The notes under the pieces are model-generated. The model ran no database searches. It was given only the letters and a program-made list of their open reading frames with translations, and had not been told where the DNA came from. From Cristatella mucedo (lineage: Eukaryota > Bryozoa > Phylactolaemata > Cristatellidae), in contig WPIO01000026.1 of assembly GCA_009760855.2 (NCBI GenBank), positions 3,112,001 through 3,176,000 of the forward strand: 64,000 nucleotides of DNA, given 5' to 3'. Positions 47,984 through 58,211 of the stretch are shown here, piece after piece. Position numbers and translations under genes: made by a program. Position 1 is the first letter of the stretch. Every line of letters starts with the position of its first letter.

Positions 47984-48046
47984 GGATCAAGGAATTACAC
48001 TATTCCTGAGATCACAACTCAGTGTCTTCTTTAGACTGCTTAAGAT
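47984..48046 (-). tRNA. trnH: mitochondrial tRNA-His (GTG) copy in NUMT
   Basis: Between nad4 and nad5, minus strand. Perfect anticodon arm ctgag-ttgtgat-ctcag with anticodon GTG. The acceptor stem pairs poorly, so the copy is decayed or its ends are misjudged. Confidence 0.65.
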
Positions 48047-48049
48047 TTT

Positions 48050-48850
48050 AGAAGAATAGAGTAAATTTAGGCTTCAAAGTGATATCTAGTAAAGGTACAG
48101 GGTGGAGTAAAGGGAGAGAACAATCTCTCCCCTTGAACCTCCTTCTGAGTGTAGATAATACTGAAGGGACACCGTGGTGAGGACTAGTGTATAAGTATAG
48201 ATTAAAAGCAGCTGTTATGAAAATTATAAACAATGTGTAAGGTACACATAATTACCTTATTTCATTGAGACTAGGGATAGCTATTATTACCCTAAGTAAG
48301 TTGATAGAGAGGGAACTGCTGTAATGGTTCTGAATCGGACGAACAAGAGCAGAGCCCTCAAAGGAGTTTGCTCTTAATAAGCCCATTTGAAGGAGTAAGC
48401 TCCGAGAGCGAGTCTTGTCGCAATTTAAATTATCAAGGGCAAGGAAACCTGAAGAGGTAATCCCATAGGAGATTATTAACCTCAAAAAGACAAATCACCC
48501 TCATGAGCTCCGACTTATAATTCCTGAAATTAGAAAAGCTATGTGGGTTACTGAGGAGTAGGCAATTAAGGTCTGCAGGTCTGTCCAGTGAGTAAAAACA
48601 AGACTTGGCAACAACCCCTCTTCATAGAGCTAAGCTTCTGATAAAGGAACTTGATCATTTAGTCAATCTTTCTACACAAATTCTTAGCCGTATAAGCCTC
48701 TAACCCCCTAATTTTAATAGAACCCTTGCTAGGATCACAGAACCTCCGACAGGGCTTCCACATGGGGATTCGGGAGTCATAACTGAATGCCATTGAGAGA
48801 GGTAACTTAGCTAGGAAGGCTAAGATTCTCAGTACTCATCACATCTTTCC
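48050..48850 (-). pseudogene. nad4: mitochondrial nad4 copy, 3' part (NUMT)
   Basis: Mitochondrial-code reading shows GSVILAxVLLKLGG, TDLQTLIAYSSVTHMAFLIS, SYGITSSGFLALDNLN, SRSLLL and a C-terminus ITAAFNLYLYTSPHHG ... LKPKFTLFF, in nad4 order. Truncated at its 5' side where the segmental duplication starts. Confidence 0.88.
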
Positions 48851-48910
48851 TAGTAAGGTCTCACTGTCCCCCATTTCCATTTCATCCTTATAGATAAGTG
48901 GAAATTATTC

Positions 48911-50580
48911 TGTAATAGTAGCAGACCTAGTTAACTCATACATTAAAACTTGGAACCTAGGAATTCAGTTACAGTCTGGTTTTAGAGCCATCACTCCACA
49001 GAGTCAGCAGTGCTTCGGATGTAAAACGATCTTTTCGGGAATGCAGACTTAGGTGAAGTCTCTGCTTGTTTTCCTGATCTTTCAGCTCCGTTCGATGCTA
49101 TGGATCACCAAGATTTCTCAAACGCCTTTCATCTTACCCGAGCATCACTCGCATTTTACTGCAATGGTGTAGGTCCTATATCAATGGCAGAATCCAGAGT
49201 AACGATGAAAACGGGCAAAAATCAACCGAGGAACTAAAGGAGCAGAGACTATCGGGTTCCATGCTTTTTCCAAATCTTAAAGTTTATACTCTCCATCTAG
49301 TCGATGTGACTGCTAAGTGCAATCTAGGCTTTCCATTCTAAGCACATGAAACACTGCTGTACCTATGCTTTGATCCCTTGTAACCCTCCAGTACGTTGAA
49401 TTCTCTTAAGACCCTAGCTGCCTCCATTGCTGACATTCGCTCACAGATGGCATTCAATTTTTTCAAATAGAATGACAATAAGACCAACTCACTGGTTAGT
49501 TATGGGAAAACCTAGTGTGACTCAGATATTGTAAAAGCTGTCCCTCAAAGTGAGCTCGGCTAAAAACAATTCTGTAGCGCCTGAGCGAAATCTAGGGGTC
49601 CTCTTTCAAAGCGATCTTTCACTAGATGACCGCAGCAGCTACACAGTCAAGTGTGCCTACTTTTAGCTACGTAAAATTGCTAAGATTCGGGCTTGCTTAG
49701 ACAGGGGCACTACATCCAAACTGGTCCATGTGATTGTGACATCCCGTCTCGACTCCTGTAATTCTTTGCTTGCTGGTTTATTGATCATATGCAATCAGGC
49801 AGTTATAGGTGTGCAAAAATCTACAGCTATACTCGTCTGTCGTGAGCGCCTAAGTTGCCATAACCACCACTTCTCGCCAACATGTTTTGGCTCAAAATCA
49901 AACAGCATATATAATGTAAGGTACTGTCAAATATTTTTAGGTCCCATGATCTAGCTTCAGCCTAATTATCCTAACTCGTTCCACACCAGGCAAGGTATTG
50001 TAGTACATGATTCTCTGACTGAAATTGCTTAGCTATGCATCGAACCAACATCAACTTTTTGGAGACCATACTTTTAGTTCGTATGCTGTCAAAGCGTGGA
50101 ACTTCTTCCCAACTGACATAATGGCATCCCTGACTTGAATACATTCATAAAAAAGCTGAAGCGCACCTGTTTCTCATAGTATTTCAAGAGTTCTTGTGAT
50201 TTGTCCTTTGTGTGCTCATGCTTACAGACAATTCGCATGCTTTCACTAACCATAGCTTTCACGTTGACACTGTGCATGTTGCCTATAACCATGTTATGGT
50301 TCTTTAAATTGTACATGTTACCGCTAAACATTTGGTCATGCTTCCTTGACAGCAAATGTATAATGCCTAGAAAAAGATTAAGTTCTTCGAGGGCGCTATT
50401 CAAAAGGAGTACTATTTTTTATTAAGGAGGAACGTTTTTCCGGTAGTGGGTGGGTGTTTATTAGAGCGGCGTTTATGGCACTAGGTGTTTCTGCTGAGTC
50501 ACTGGGAGCTGAAAGATTGTGCTGCTAGTTATGCACCTGTAGCAGCGCCCCATGAAACGCCGAACACTCGCGATCAACGG
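48911..50580 (+). repeat. segmental duplication arm 2
   Basis: Second copy of 22,321-23,893: same decayed RT blocks, same L2 3' end (about 50,340-50,430, with a shorter T-rich tail), and the same non-L2 extension (tagagcggcgtttatggc; gtagcagcgccccatgaa). Its left edge coincides with the NUMT end. Confidence 0.75.
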
Positions 50581-51003
50581 TTTTGCTTCACCCATGCTTA
50601 AAACGCTTCACCCACTCCTTAATGACGGTTTTCACGGAGGGTTCGTAATAAACATATCGCCCAGCCTAGAGCTTAAGGTGCGATTCTGCCTATTATCACT
50701 TAGGGCCGTGAGTTCGTTGGCATGTGCTAGATCGAGTTACAAAGCGAGAACTGGGGAGCATACTCAACTTTATTCGCTGGCTCACAATGTCACCACGTGT
50801 CTAGTTGAGTCGTATTAGCACACTCATCTCAAACACTCTCCGAGACAAATTCACGGACCTGGTCCTATCTACAGCTCTCTCTTACGGGGGAGAGAGCGTA
50901 CCCGTACTCAGGTCACCTGAGTGCTATGACCGGGGTGCTACCTACATAGACGGTGGCCCGCGCAACGAAACGCTATAGCTAACGTTGTTGTAAGAAAAGT
51001 CAC
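50581..51003. other. no gene recognised
   Basis: Mixed-composition stretch between the duplication arm and element B. The ORF 50,552-50,818 has no recognisable domain. A small inverted repeat (caggtcacctgagtg) lies near 50,920. Confidence 0.3.
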
Positions 51004-51088
51004 TTATTAGGACAATTCCCCTTTCAATCCTCCTCATGCTCACTATTGTTCGCATTTCGAAGTCTTGAAAGTGAAATCGTCCTAATAA
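51004..51088. repeat. 24 bp inverted repeat, hairpin-forming
   Basis: ttattaggacaattcccctt..caa (51,004-51,027) pairs with 51,065-51,088 with three mismatches and a loop of about 37 nt. It lies 82 bp before the first gene of element B. Confidence 0.65.
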
Positions 51089-51170
51089 TTGAATTTTCCA
51101 AGAACATTCAATTTTTTCCTATTTATTATTATGTATAATTCAATTTCAATGATTTATTTATTATATATAA

Positions 51171-52629
51171 ATGCCATTGCCTTATACTTCTGGAACATTA
51201 CATAGAAAAAAAGAGAAAAAAGCAAATACTTGGAAGGAAAGGGTTGAAGATATATTTTATAGAAATTATTTACAAAGAATTGATATACCAACAACTGTTA
51301 AAGAACTCAATAAGTTTGTTAAAATATATACTTCACCAAAAGATAATAATAATAATAATAATAATTCACTTGATAAAGCGCCCTCAGAGAACTTAATCTC
51401 TCTCTAGGCGCTTTACATTTGCTGTAAAGTGAAATACAATTGAATGGTAAGTAAAATCATACTTGAAAAAACAAACAAAATGAATAATATGGGTAGGGGT
51501 GACATGCACAGGGTCAGCATGCAAATGTGGTTAGTGGCAGCATGCACAGTGTCAGCACGCATAAGCCAATCAAGGACGAATCACAGGGACCCACTAAATG
51601 CTGTCCTAAATAGGTATGTTTTTAGGTTCCTTTTAAATGTGGTCAGGTCAGGGGATGTTCTGACGCAGGTCGGGAGGAAGTTCCAGGCTTTGGGAGCATA
51701 TGAACTAAATGCACGGTCTCCAAAGGATTTAAGGTTTGTATGAGGTATTTGTAGACTGTTGGATTCCGAAAAGCGGGTGGTACGATGCTTGGCCTGATGG
51801 GGTAGTATATCTGACAGATAGGCTGGAGCCATAGAATGAAGGGACCTAAAAGTGAGCGACAAAACCTTGAAGTCAATCCGTTGCTTGACTGGTAGCCAGT
51901 GCAGGTCGGCGAGAAGTGGGAAGATAATACATGTTTGTTTGATAACATTTTAAGAGTTTTTAGTTTTGATTATTTGTTCCAAGAAGTTGTTACTAAAGCT
52001 ATTAAACGTACAATACGTATAGTAAAAGAACATATATCAAAATATAAAGATAAAAGAAGATCTGAAATTAAAAAAGTGAGTTGGTCTGAGAAATATAAAG
52101 ACATTGCATTAATTAATTCAAAATTAGAAAATGGTAAATATAATAAATGTGAACACAATTCAAATGAATGTTTTTGCGATAATGATGAAAAACTATTGAA
52201 GACTAAAGATATTTATGAAGAACTTAAAGAATTGGGCGTTCCAGAAATTAAAGTAACAGATTTTGATTACGGAAGATGTGATGTTCCTTTTCCAAGTTTT
52301 TCTGAATGGTTATATGGTGATGATATAAGACGTTTATTAGAAAGTCAAATAGTTTTATCATTTGGTGGAAATATTCCAAAACAACTTAATGAGGATGATG
52401 ATGAATATATCAATAGATTGTATAATATATTTACAGATATGGAAATGTTAACACCTTCTAATAAAATTGTTAGGAATAGTGTTTGGTTGAATGAAAATTA
52501 GTAATTGAAGCTACTAATTATATTAATGATTTGCATGATGTTTATATTGAACACAAAAGATTAGGATATAATAGGGATTTAAATTATGGATGCAATCATG
52601 ATTTTTGTTTTGGAAATTGCAGTAGATAA
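51171..52629 (+). pseudogene. element B ORF of unknown function, split by an L2 insertion
   Basis: Starts MPLPYTSGTLHRKKEKKANT after ttatatataa. The frame is interrupted at about 51,350 by a minus-strand L2 (to 51,925) and resumes in the same frame after a 9 bp target duplication. The later part has KCEHNSNECFCDND and YGCNHDFCFGNC, two related Cys/His clusters, and a region rich in charged helices. A frameshift near 52,498 precedes the C-terminus. Not present in copy A. No family recognised. Confidence 0.6.
51346..51925 (-). mobile_element. L2/CR1-type insertion with target-site duplication in element B
   Basis: Minus strand: AAT-repeat tail, gcgctttacatttgctg 3' UTR, and RT C-terminal remnant (SLTFRSLHSMAPAYLSDILP; AFSSYAPKAWNFLPTCV). 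Flanked by aagataata on both sides. 5'-truncated. Confidence 0.9.
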
Positions 52630-52638
52630 TATAGGGCA

Positions 52639-53040
52639 ATGTCAGATCTAAGAAGTAAATACGCTAATACTAAGTATAATCAAATATTTTTAGACAATGA
52701 TAGAATTAAAGATTGCTTAACTAAACTAATACGTAATGGATATGGTTTTCAATTTTTAGGTATCTTAATATCTCTTGCAATTACAGTAACCAGTACTTAC
52801 ATTAAAAAACATGAGGAACATTCTCATGTAATAACAGTATTAGGTGCTTTATCAACAATGATAATCTCAATAGATAGTTTAATTTCGCAAATTGATAGAA
52901 GGAAAAGATCTACTCTTCAAGAAAATCATAACTTAGTTTCAAAGATTGTTGATGCTTTAGATGATGATACAATAACTAAAGAAGAATTCAATGAAATATT
53001 AATTGATCCATTAGAAAATATAAGTGATACTAAGGCTTAA
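52639..53040 (+). CDS. small two-transmembrane protein (element B)
   Basis: 133 codons, intact; homologue of 31,528-31,932. Hydrophobic helices at residues 35-54 (GFQFLGILISLAITVTST) and 63-83 (HVITVLGALSTMIISIDSLI), then QIDRRKRSTLQ and an acidic end. Start preceded by tatagggca. The stop overlaps the convergent integrase end by about 11 bp. Possible roles include membrane effector, entry or holin-like functions; none is shown. Confidence 0.8.
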   Translation: MSDLRSKYANTKYNQIFLDNDRIKDCLTKLIRNGYGFQFLGILISLAITVTSTYIKKHEEHSHVITVLGALSTMIISIDSLISQIDRRKRSTLQENHNLVSKIVDALDDDTITKEEFNEILIDPLENISDTKA

Positions 53041-53900
53041 CAACTAGTAACTCCTCTCTAACAAAACTTTTTTTAACATCATTTACCCAAAAACTCGCCG
53101 GTTGTTCTTGCAATACCATTATTCTAACAATGGTATGTTTAGTTAAACTCCATATTGGATCTGTAGCTCTTCTTCTCTTTTATTCTTCTCCTTCACCTGG
53201 TTCTAATAAATATCTAACAGTTGTTCCAAATTCTAATAACTGTTCTTGTTCTCCTACTTTTCTATGATATTTTGGTTTCTTTAGATTTACTATTTTCCCA
53301 ATTTGTTTAACAGGTTTTTCACCTATTGCTTTCGCAACACTTTTATTTAGATAATCAATAATCTTTGGTAAATTATCAATCCACTCTCTGTTTCCAGTAT
53401 ATTCTTATTTATTGATACTTTCTATTTCTTTTTCATACAGAGCAATAAATGCTCTCTCAGAAACTGTTCTATTCATTCTTTCAACTAATGCAACACTCTT
53501 TTTACTAGTACCTTCAATAATTTGTGTTCATGTTTTTTCATTACTTTAGCAAACTCTCCTTTAAACTCTGATCCTGGATCAACTGTCATTTCTTTGGCCA
53601 TTTCAAAGGAACTTTATTGTAAATATCTATTATTGCTTTTGTTACTTCTTTAGAAGACTTTGTTTTAAGAGGTCTTGAATCTTTATATCTACTAGCAACA
53701 TCAATAACACTAAGTGCATATTTATATCCAGAATCATTAGGCATGTATAAAATATCTGCTTGATGATTTTCATTGGGCTCAACAATATTAAAGAAACCTT
53801 GTGAAATATTCTTAGGTCTTGGTTTGAATACTTGACTTATATCTGAGTCAGGATTGAATTTACCTTCCTTTTTTCTTTCATTTAGAGTTAAACACGACAT
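53030..53900 (-). pseudogene. rve-type integrase, broken (element B)
   Basis: Start 53,900 (MSCLTLNERKKEGK). Core motifs QADILYMPNDSGYKYAL and VIDVASRYKDSRPLK are intact in 53,586-53,900; the second acidic motif and glutamate helix lie downstream after frameshifts. The C-terminal segment is preserved at the DNA level. Expected role: integration of the linear element. Confidence 0.85.
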
Positions 53901-53913
53901 TCTATAGAGAATG
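53898..53913. promoter_or_regulatory. divergent start/promoter palindrome (element B)
   Basis: cattctatagagaatg, identical to 32,790-32,805. Start codons of integrase (minus) and zinc protein (plus) form its ends. Confidence 0.7.
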
Positions 53914-54366
53914 GAAATATTTTGTGAAACGTGTTTAAATACATTTAAAGAGATTGATTACCTAGAAGGAAAACATCCTTACTGTCATCAAGAAATAAAG
54001 AGACCAAAAAGAAAATATGAAATACGTTGTGATATCTGTGATAAAGATATGCAAGAAACAGAATTTGATTCTAGTCTTATGCGCAATGATTCAATTATAA
54101 TTTGTTCATACTGTAACATAAATAATAACTCTTTTAAGAAAGAGAGACCAGCTAAATTATATTCATTAGTTAAGAAACACTTAAAAAAATGTTGCTCTAC
54201 TTATTTACATCATTGTCTAGATCATGAAGCTATTTGTGCAATTTCAAAACTTTTCCCTCTTGTTAAAGGTAAACGTAAAGCAACAAAGTTAAAAGAGTTA
54301 ATAGTTTCAATATATCATTTATAGTTTTCAGGAGGGTATATAACTGACCGAGATGTTTACTCTTAG
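53911..54366 (+). pseudogene. cysteine-rich zinc-binding protein (element B)
   Basis: MEIFCETCLNTFKEIDY, then RCDICDKDMQETEF, ICSYCNINNNSFKKERPAKL and ICAISKLFPLVKGKRKATKL: three CxxC pairs and a basic C-terminal part. An in-frame TAG at 54,322 is followed by codons conserved in copy A (FSGGYIT), so the original end is about 54,366. Possibly a DNA- or RNA-binding regulator. Confidence 0.7.
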
Positions 54367-55199
54367 TTTTCCAGTTGTATCAATGAAGTAATATTCTGTT
54401 GGAAGTCTTGTAAAATATACATAATACTTTAAGTCAACTCCATTAGAAGAAGTATTTATTGCTCTTACATCTCCAGATACAGCAGTTGTATCACTATTAG
54501 GTTTTAGAAACATACAATTAGATGCTCCAACAACGATAACATTTATTATCATTATAAGTGGAGCTGTTTTATTTGTCCATGAATAAGGTGTTGATAGATT
54601 TAGTATTGAGTTCTTTGCATTGAGATACATTGATAGAGCTAGTACTTCTGTTATTTTTTTAACTGTTTTATCTACATAAGATTTAGTCGCAACGTCAGAA
54701 GGATTAACAGGATTTGCAACCTTTGTTATGGAATACCCTCCCATATCAATATTTGTTATTTGAAGGAGATGCTTTTAATAACACATCTCGTTTTAGGCCG
54801 CCGTACGTAACACAATAATCATCATTTAGTACTACTGGCTTTCCATTACCTGAGTTTCAATAATTAGATTTTATAGCAAAGCTATTCATATTTAAGTCTC
54901 CAAGCATTGTTTTTCACCTGTTTTTCACCTGTTTTTTTAACATAGTTATTTATTTGACTAACATTGACAGCATCAGTAGCATTAACTCCTTGTCTAAGGT
55001 TAGTAATTGTTTTACCACCAAGATTAAGCCTCGTTCCTGTATTAACAACAAATTTAGCATCTGCATAAGATTTTGTTACAACATCAGAGTAATTAATTGG
55101 ATCAGATAAATTAACAATTCTATTTCCATTTGCATTCAAGTCTGAAAGAATGATGCTATTAACTTTTGACACATAATCCTCACTGTGAATCTTTGACAT
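54328..55199 (-). pseudogene. fibre-like repeat protein 1, broken (element B)
   Basis: Start MSKIHSEDYVSKVNSIILSD after tatagaaa. Modules IVNLSDPINYSDVVTKSYAD, TNLRQGVNATDAVNVSQINN and VANPVNPSDVATKSYVDKTV, then a C-terminal beta-rich head (54,328-54,600). Frameshifts near 54,750-54,880. Likely a trimeric host-attachment fibre by analogy with phage fibres carrying the same module. Confidence 0.7.
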
Positions 55200-55227
55200 T
55201 TTCTATATATTCATCGATTCATATTTT

Positions 55228-56011
55228 ACTTCTATTTAATATTTCTCTTACTACTGGAACAATCCTTGCAAATCTTCCATAATCTTCTTCTTCAACGCAT
55301 TGTATCTCAACTTTTTTTCTATAATATTTTATATCAAAACCAAAACTTTTTATTTGAGAATCTTCCATAATCACTTATTATATCAAATTCAAATTCAAAA
55401 TACTTTTCATCTTTAAGTAAATATAAAAACAATGGTTCTCTAATGGGTATATCAAAAACATAATTAGTTGGAATTCTCACTGAACCAGCTGCTACATAAT
55501 CTTTAGGTATATCATCGCAATTCAAACCATGAACAAAGATTTCAAATTCTGAATTGAAACATCTACTTAGTTTTAGAACATGTAATCCACGTAGACACTG
55601 AGCAAGATAGTGTTTTGGTACACAATCTTCAACTATACTTCTGCTCCATAAACATTTTATCTCAATTAATGTGTCTCCATCTATAATACCATCAGGTGAA
55701 TAACGATAAACACCATCACTAGTAAAACACTCATTTGCATTTTCAATCTTTCTATTGAATTTCATTTCTAAATATTTAGCAGCGATTGTTTCAAATACCT
55801 TACCAAATAACATTTGCGGAAAACGCATAGGTTGAGAATTTGAAATATATATTTTTAGTTTTCTATTAGCAATTAATTCTATATCACAATCAATTTGTGA
55901 ACCAAAAACCATATCATTTCCTAAAACAGAATAGACTTCTGATCCACCAATATTTAGACTCATAGCTCTCTTCCACTCATCAGACCCTTGAATAAAAAGT
56001 TTTTTTTGCAT
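55228..56011 (-). CDS. YqaJ-like PD-(D/E)XK exonuclease (element B)
   Basis: 225 intact codons from 56,011 (MQKKLFIQGSDEWKRAMS). Family features: GSDEW..R.. IGGSE (about 9-24), FGKVFE (69-74), SPDGIIDGDTLIEIKC (105-120) with the D and E-x-K catalytic residues. This lambda-exonuclease-like fold degrades dsDNA 5'-3' in recombination. The stop at 55,334 may be premature: a conserved segment (EEEDYGRFARIVPVV) follows after a frame change to about 55,228. Start preceded by gatata. Confidence 0.8.
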
Positions 56012-56034
56012 TATATCTAGTTATTATAATTTTA

Positions 56035-57566
56035 TTAAAAATCTTCTCCATCGTAAACCATCATCCCTTTACTGCATGTAAAGTTAGTACCACTACCGTT
56101 AGATGTTAGCTCAGCACTGTTCTCACAAATAGTCAAGTAATGAATTAGAATACCAGAAGCAGGAACAATATTGCTATTGAACTCAATAGTTACATCAAGT
56201 CTAGATGTAACTCTAAGAGGTTCATCATTGTATTGAAGATCAATAACATGAATTGGGTAAAGTGAAATCCATTCAGGATAAGTAACACCAACTGGTTTAG
56301 TAACTTCATTAGGACCAAGATATTGTTTTCTAAAAGTCGTGAAATCCATGTAACATGGAGCACATTTTCCTTTTTTAGGCTCGCATGCTCTTGGAACAGT
56401 AGGATAGTGTTTAGATCCATTTGAAAGCGCAGTAACACTCTTAATATCACAATGATTGTAAGTACAAGGATTAACAGTGTAACTATCATATTTAATGCTG
56501 GCTTGAGCTGCAACAATCAACCATCTAACTTTATCAATTGTATTTTTAACTGATAGAGTTTTAGTGAATTCAGTTGCTTGATTAAGAGACGTTATAGTAA
56601 TATTTTCATAACGTCTAATTCTATAGTTGTCTTATTTTCTTTGATCTTTCACTTAAGATATCTGCAAGTGCTCTTTGTATGCTTTCTTTTGGTGTTACAC
56701 ATGGAACGACTAGTCTCATTTTTGACATAGCAACTCTTAAAGTTGTATAAGCACCATCATTTGCAGCAAAAACAACTCCCTTAGTTGCAATAGCATTTGT
56801 ACTAGCTTCAACTGCTGCAGATGCTCCAGTCAAAATAAAGCTTCTATCATCTCCAACTCTACTCATTTCTAGAGTAAAAGGAATATTATAAAGAATTTTA
56901 TTCATATCAGCACAACAACCAGAAAGTCTTGCTAGAGGAAGTGCAATGCTAAATGTTCCAACGTCAGCATCTGCTTATAATATTGTTTATAATACCTCTT
57001 CTATACATAAACCCAATATTTGAACACACTCCATTAGTAATTACAACATCTGATGCATTAGGACTAGTATATGCCCCACGACCAGTATTCATATCTTCCA
57101 ATGAACTTGCTTCATTCTTCTTCCACCCAGTTGCTGGTCCTTCAGTCCCATTATAATCATTTGGATAACATAGAAGACCCATAAGTGTTGAAACACTTCC
57201 AACTGCCTCTTTTAGCGGAAGACTTTGAATTTCTTCAGTACCAAGTCTAATCCTCATTCTACTAATAACCAAGCACCAGCATTGTTAACTAGTCCAGCAG
57301 CAAGTGTTCTTTTAAGTGCACTAGGTGCCTCAGAAGCATTCGCTGGTGTACCACCAATTCTTACTTCAAGTAAAAGATATCCATCAGAAAGGACGTAACA
57401 CGTTTGTTGTTCACCAGGAACAATGAATGTAATTAGTTTTCCAGCGATGCTATCAGTTTCATTTCCATTAGTTTAATAAAACTCTAAATTGATAATCTCT
57501 AAGTTTATAATTAGGAAACTTAGGACCTCCCAATTTGAGTATACTATCGATAGGTGCACTTGCCAT
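56035..57566 (-). pseudogene. major capsid protein, double-jelly-roll type, frameshifted (element B)
   Basis: Start at 57,566 (MASAPIDS) after catagagaaga. Pieces 57,272-56,964 and 56,905-56,621, then 56,520-56,035 (LYPIHVIDLQYNDEPLRV; ends MMVYDGEDF) align along their length with copy A. Frameshifts near 56,620 and 56,960 and a stop near 57,475. Shell protein of the presumed virion. Confidence 0.75.
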
Positions 57567-57593
57567 TTTTCTTCTCTATGTAAAAAACTAAAA

Positions 57594-58202
57594 TTATTTC
57601 CTACTTTGAATATATAAACCAGCTCCTATTTTTCTCTTCATGCGTCCACCATAACCATCAGCTCGGGAAGGAATATAGGGAACAACAGCTTTATCATTAA
57701 TTACTTTTGCTATTTTTTTATATTCTTTAGGACCATTCTCTTTAAGAGTCCCTGAATAGTCTTCTACTTCTGGTTCTTCTTCTATTTTTGCCTTTCTACC
57801 TTTTTTAGATTTTTTCTTAGTAACCTGTTCAAGAATAACTTTTTTTAGTTGAAGATTCATCTCTTTCATCTTTCTATCATAGTCTTCATCCTTTCTTTTT
57901 CTTTCAAGCTCGTATTCAAGTTCTATCTTTCTTCTTTCTTCTTCAAGTTTATCATCCATGTCTCTACATTTATTAGCGTATTCTTGATCTATCTTTTCTT
58001 TCTTTGTTTGTAGTTCAGTAAGTTTTCTTGCTTGATGCATTTCAATACCTTTGTTGGCAACTTTTAATCCTGCATCAACAGCATTACTTGCAGTACCTAA
58101 AACTTTGTTAAATATGTCAATAGCACCATAAAAATATACTCCAGAACCACGATATTTACCTCCATGTATTCTATCATGTCCAATTCTTGCATAACTACCC
58201 AT
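57594..58202 (-). CDS. coiled-coil, basic protein with adenain-type cleavage site (element B)
   Basis: 202 codons, intact. Residues 1-20 MGSYARIGHDRIHGGKYRGS contain IHGG-K, matching the adenain cleavage consensus. A hydrophobic-poor helix is followed by a heptad-rich Lys/Glu coiled coil (about 60-120). The C-terminus is Arg/Lys-rich (GGRMKRKIGAGLYIQSRK). A core or scaffold protein processed by the protease is plausible. Start preceded by tatagagca. Confidence 0.75.
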   Translation of the reverse strand: MGSYARIGHDRIHGGKYRGSGVYFYGAIDIFNKVLGTASNAVDAGLKVANKGIEMHQARKLTELQTKKEKIDQEYANKCRDMDDKLEEERRKIELEYELERKRKDEDYDRKMKEMNLQLKKVILEQVTKKKSKKGRKAKIEEEPEVEDYSGTLKENGPKEYKKIAKVINDKAVVPYIPSRADGYGGRMKRKIGAGLYIQSRK

Positions 58203-58211
58203 TGCTCTATA

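Larger units (their letters stand above)
45500..48905 (-). other. nuclear mitochondrial insertion (NUMT)
   Basis: Minus-strand order nad4 (3' part), tRNA-His, nad5, tRNA-Phe, the conserved protostome block. Reading requires TGA = Trp and AGR = Ser. Several frameshifts and nuclear stop codons show it is not functional here. 45,500-46,250 beyond tRNA-Phe is not identified; it may be further mitochondrial or non-coding sequence. Confidence 0.85.

Noticed and set aside
54322..54324. Programmed stop-codon readthrough (also at 61,787)
   Set aside because: Isolated TAG codons followed by conserved codons occur in genes surrounded by frameshifts and stops; simple decay is sufficient.
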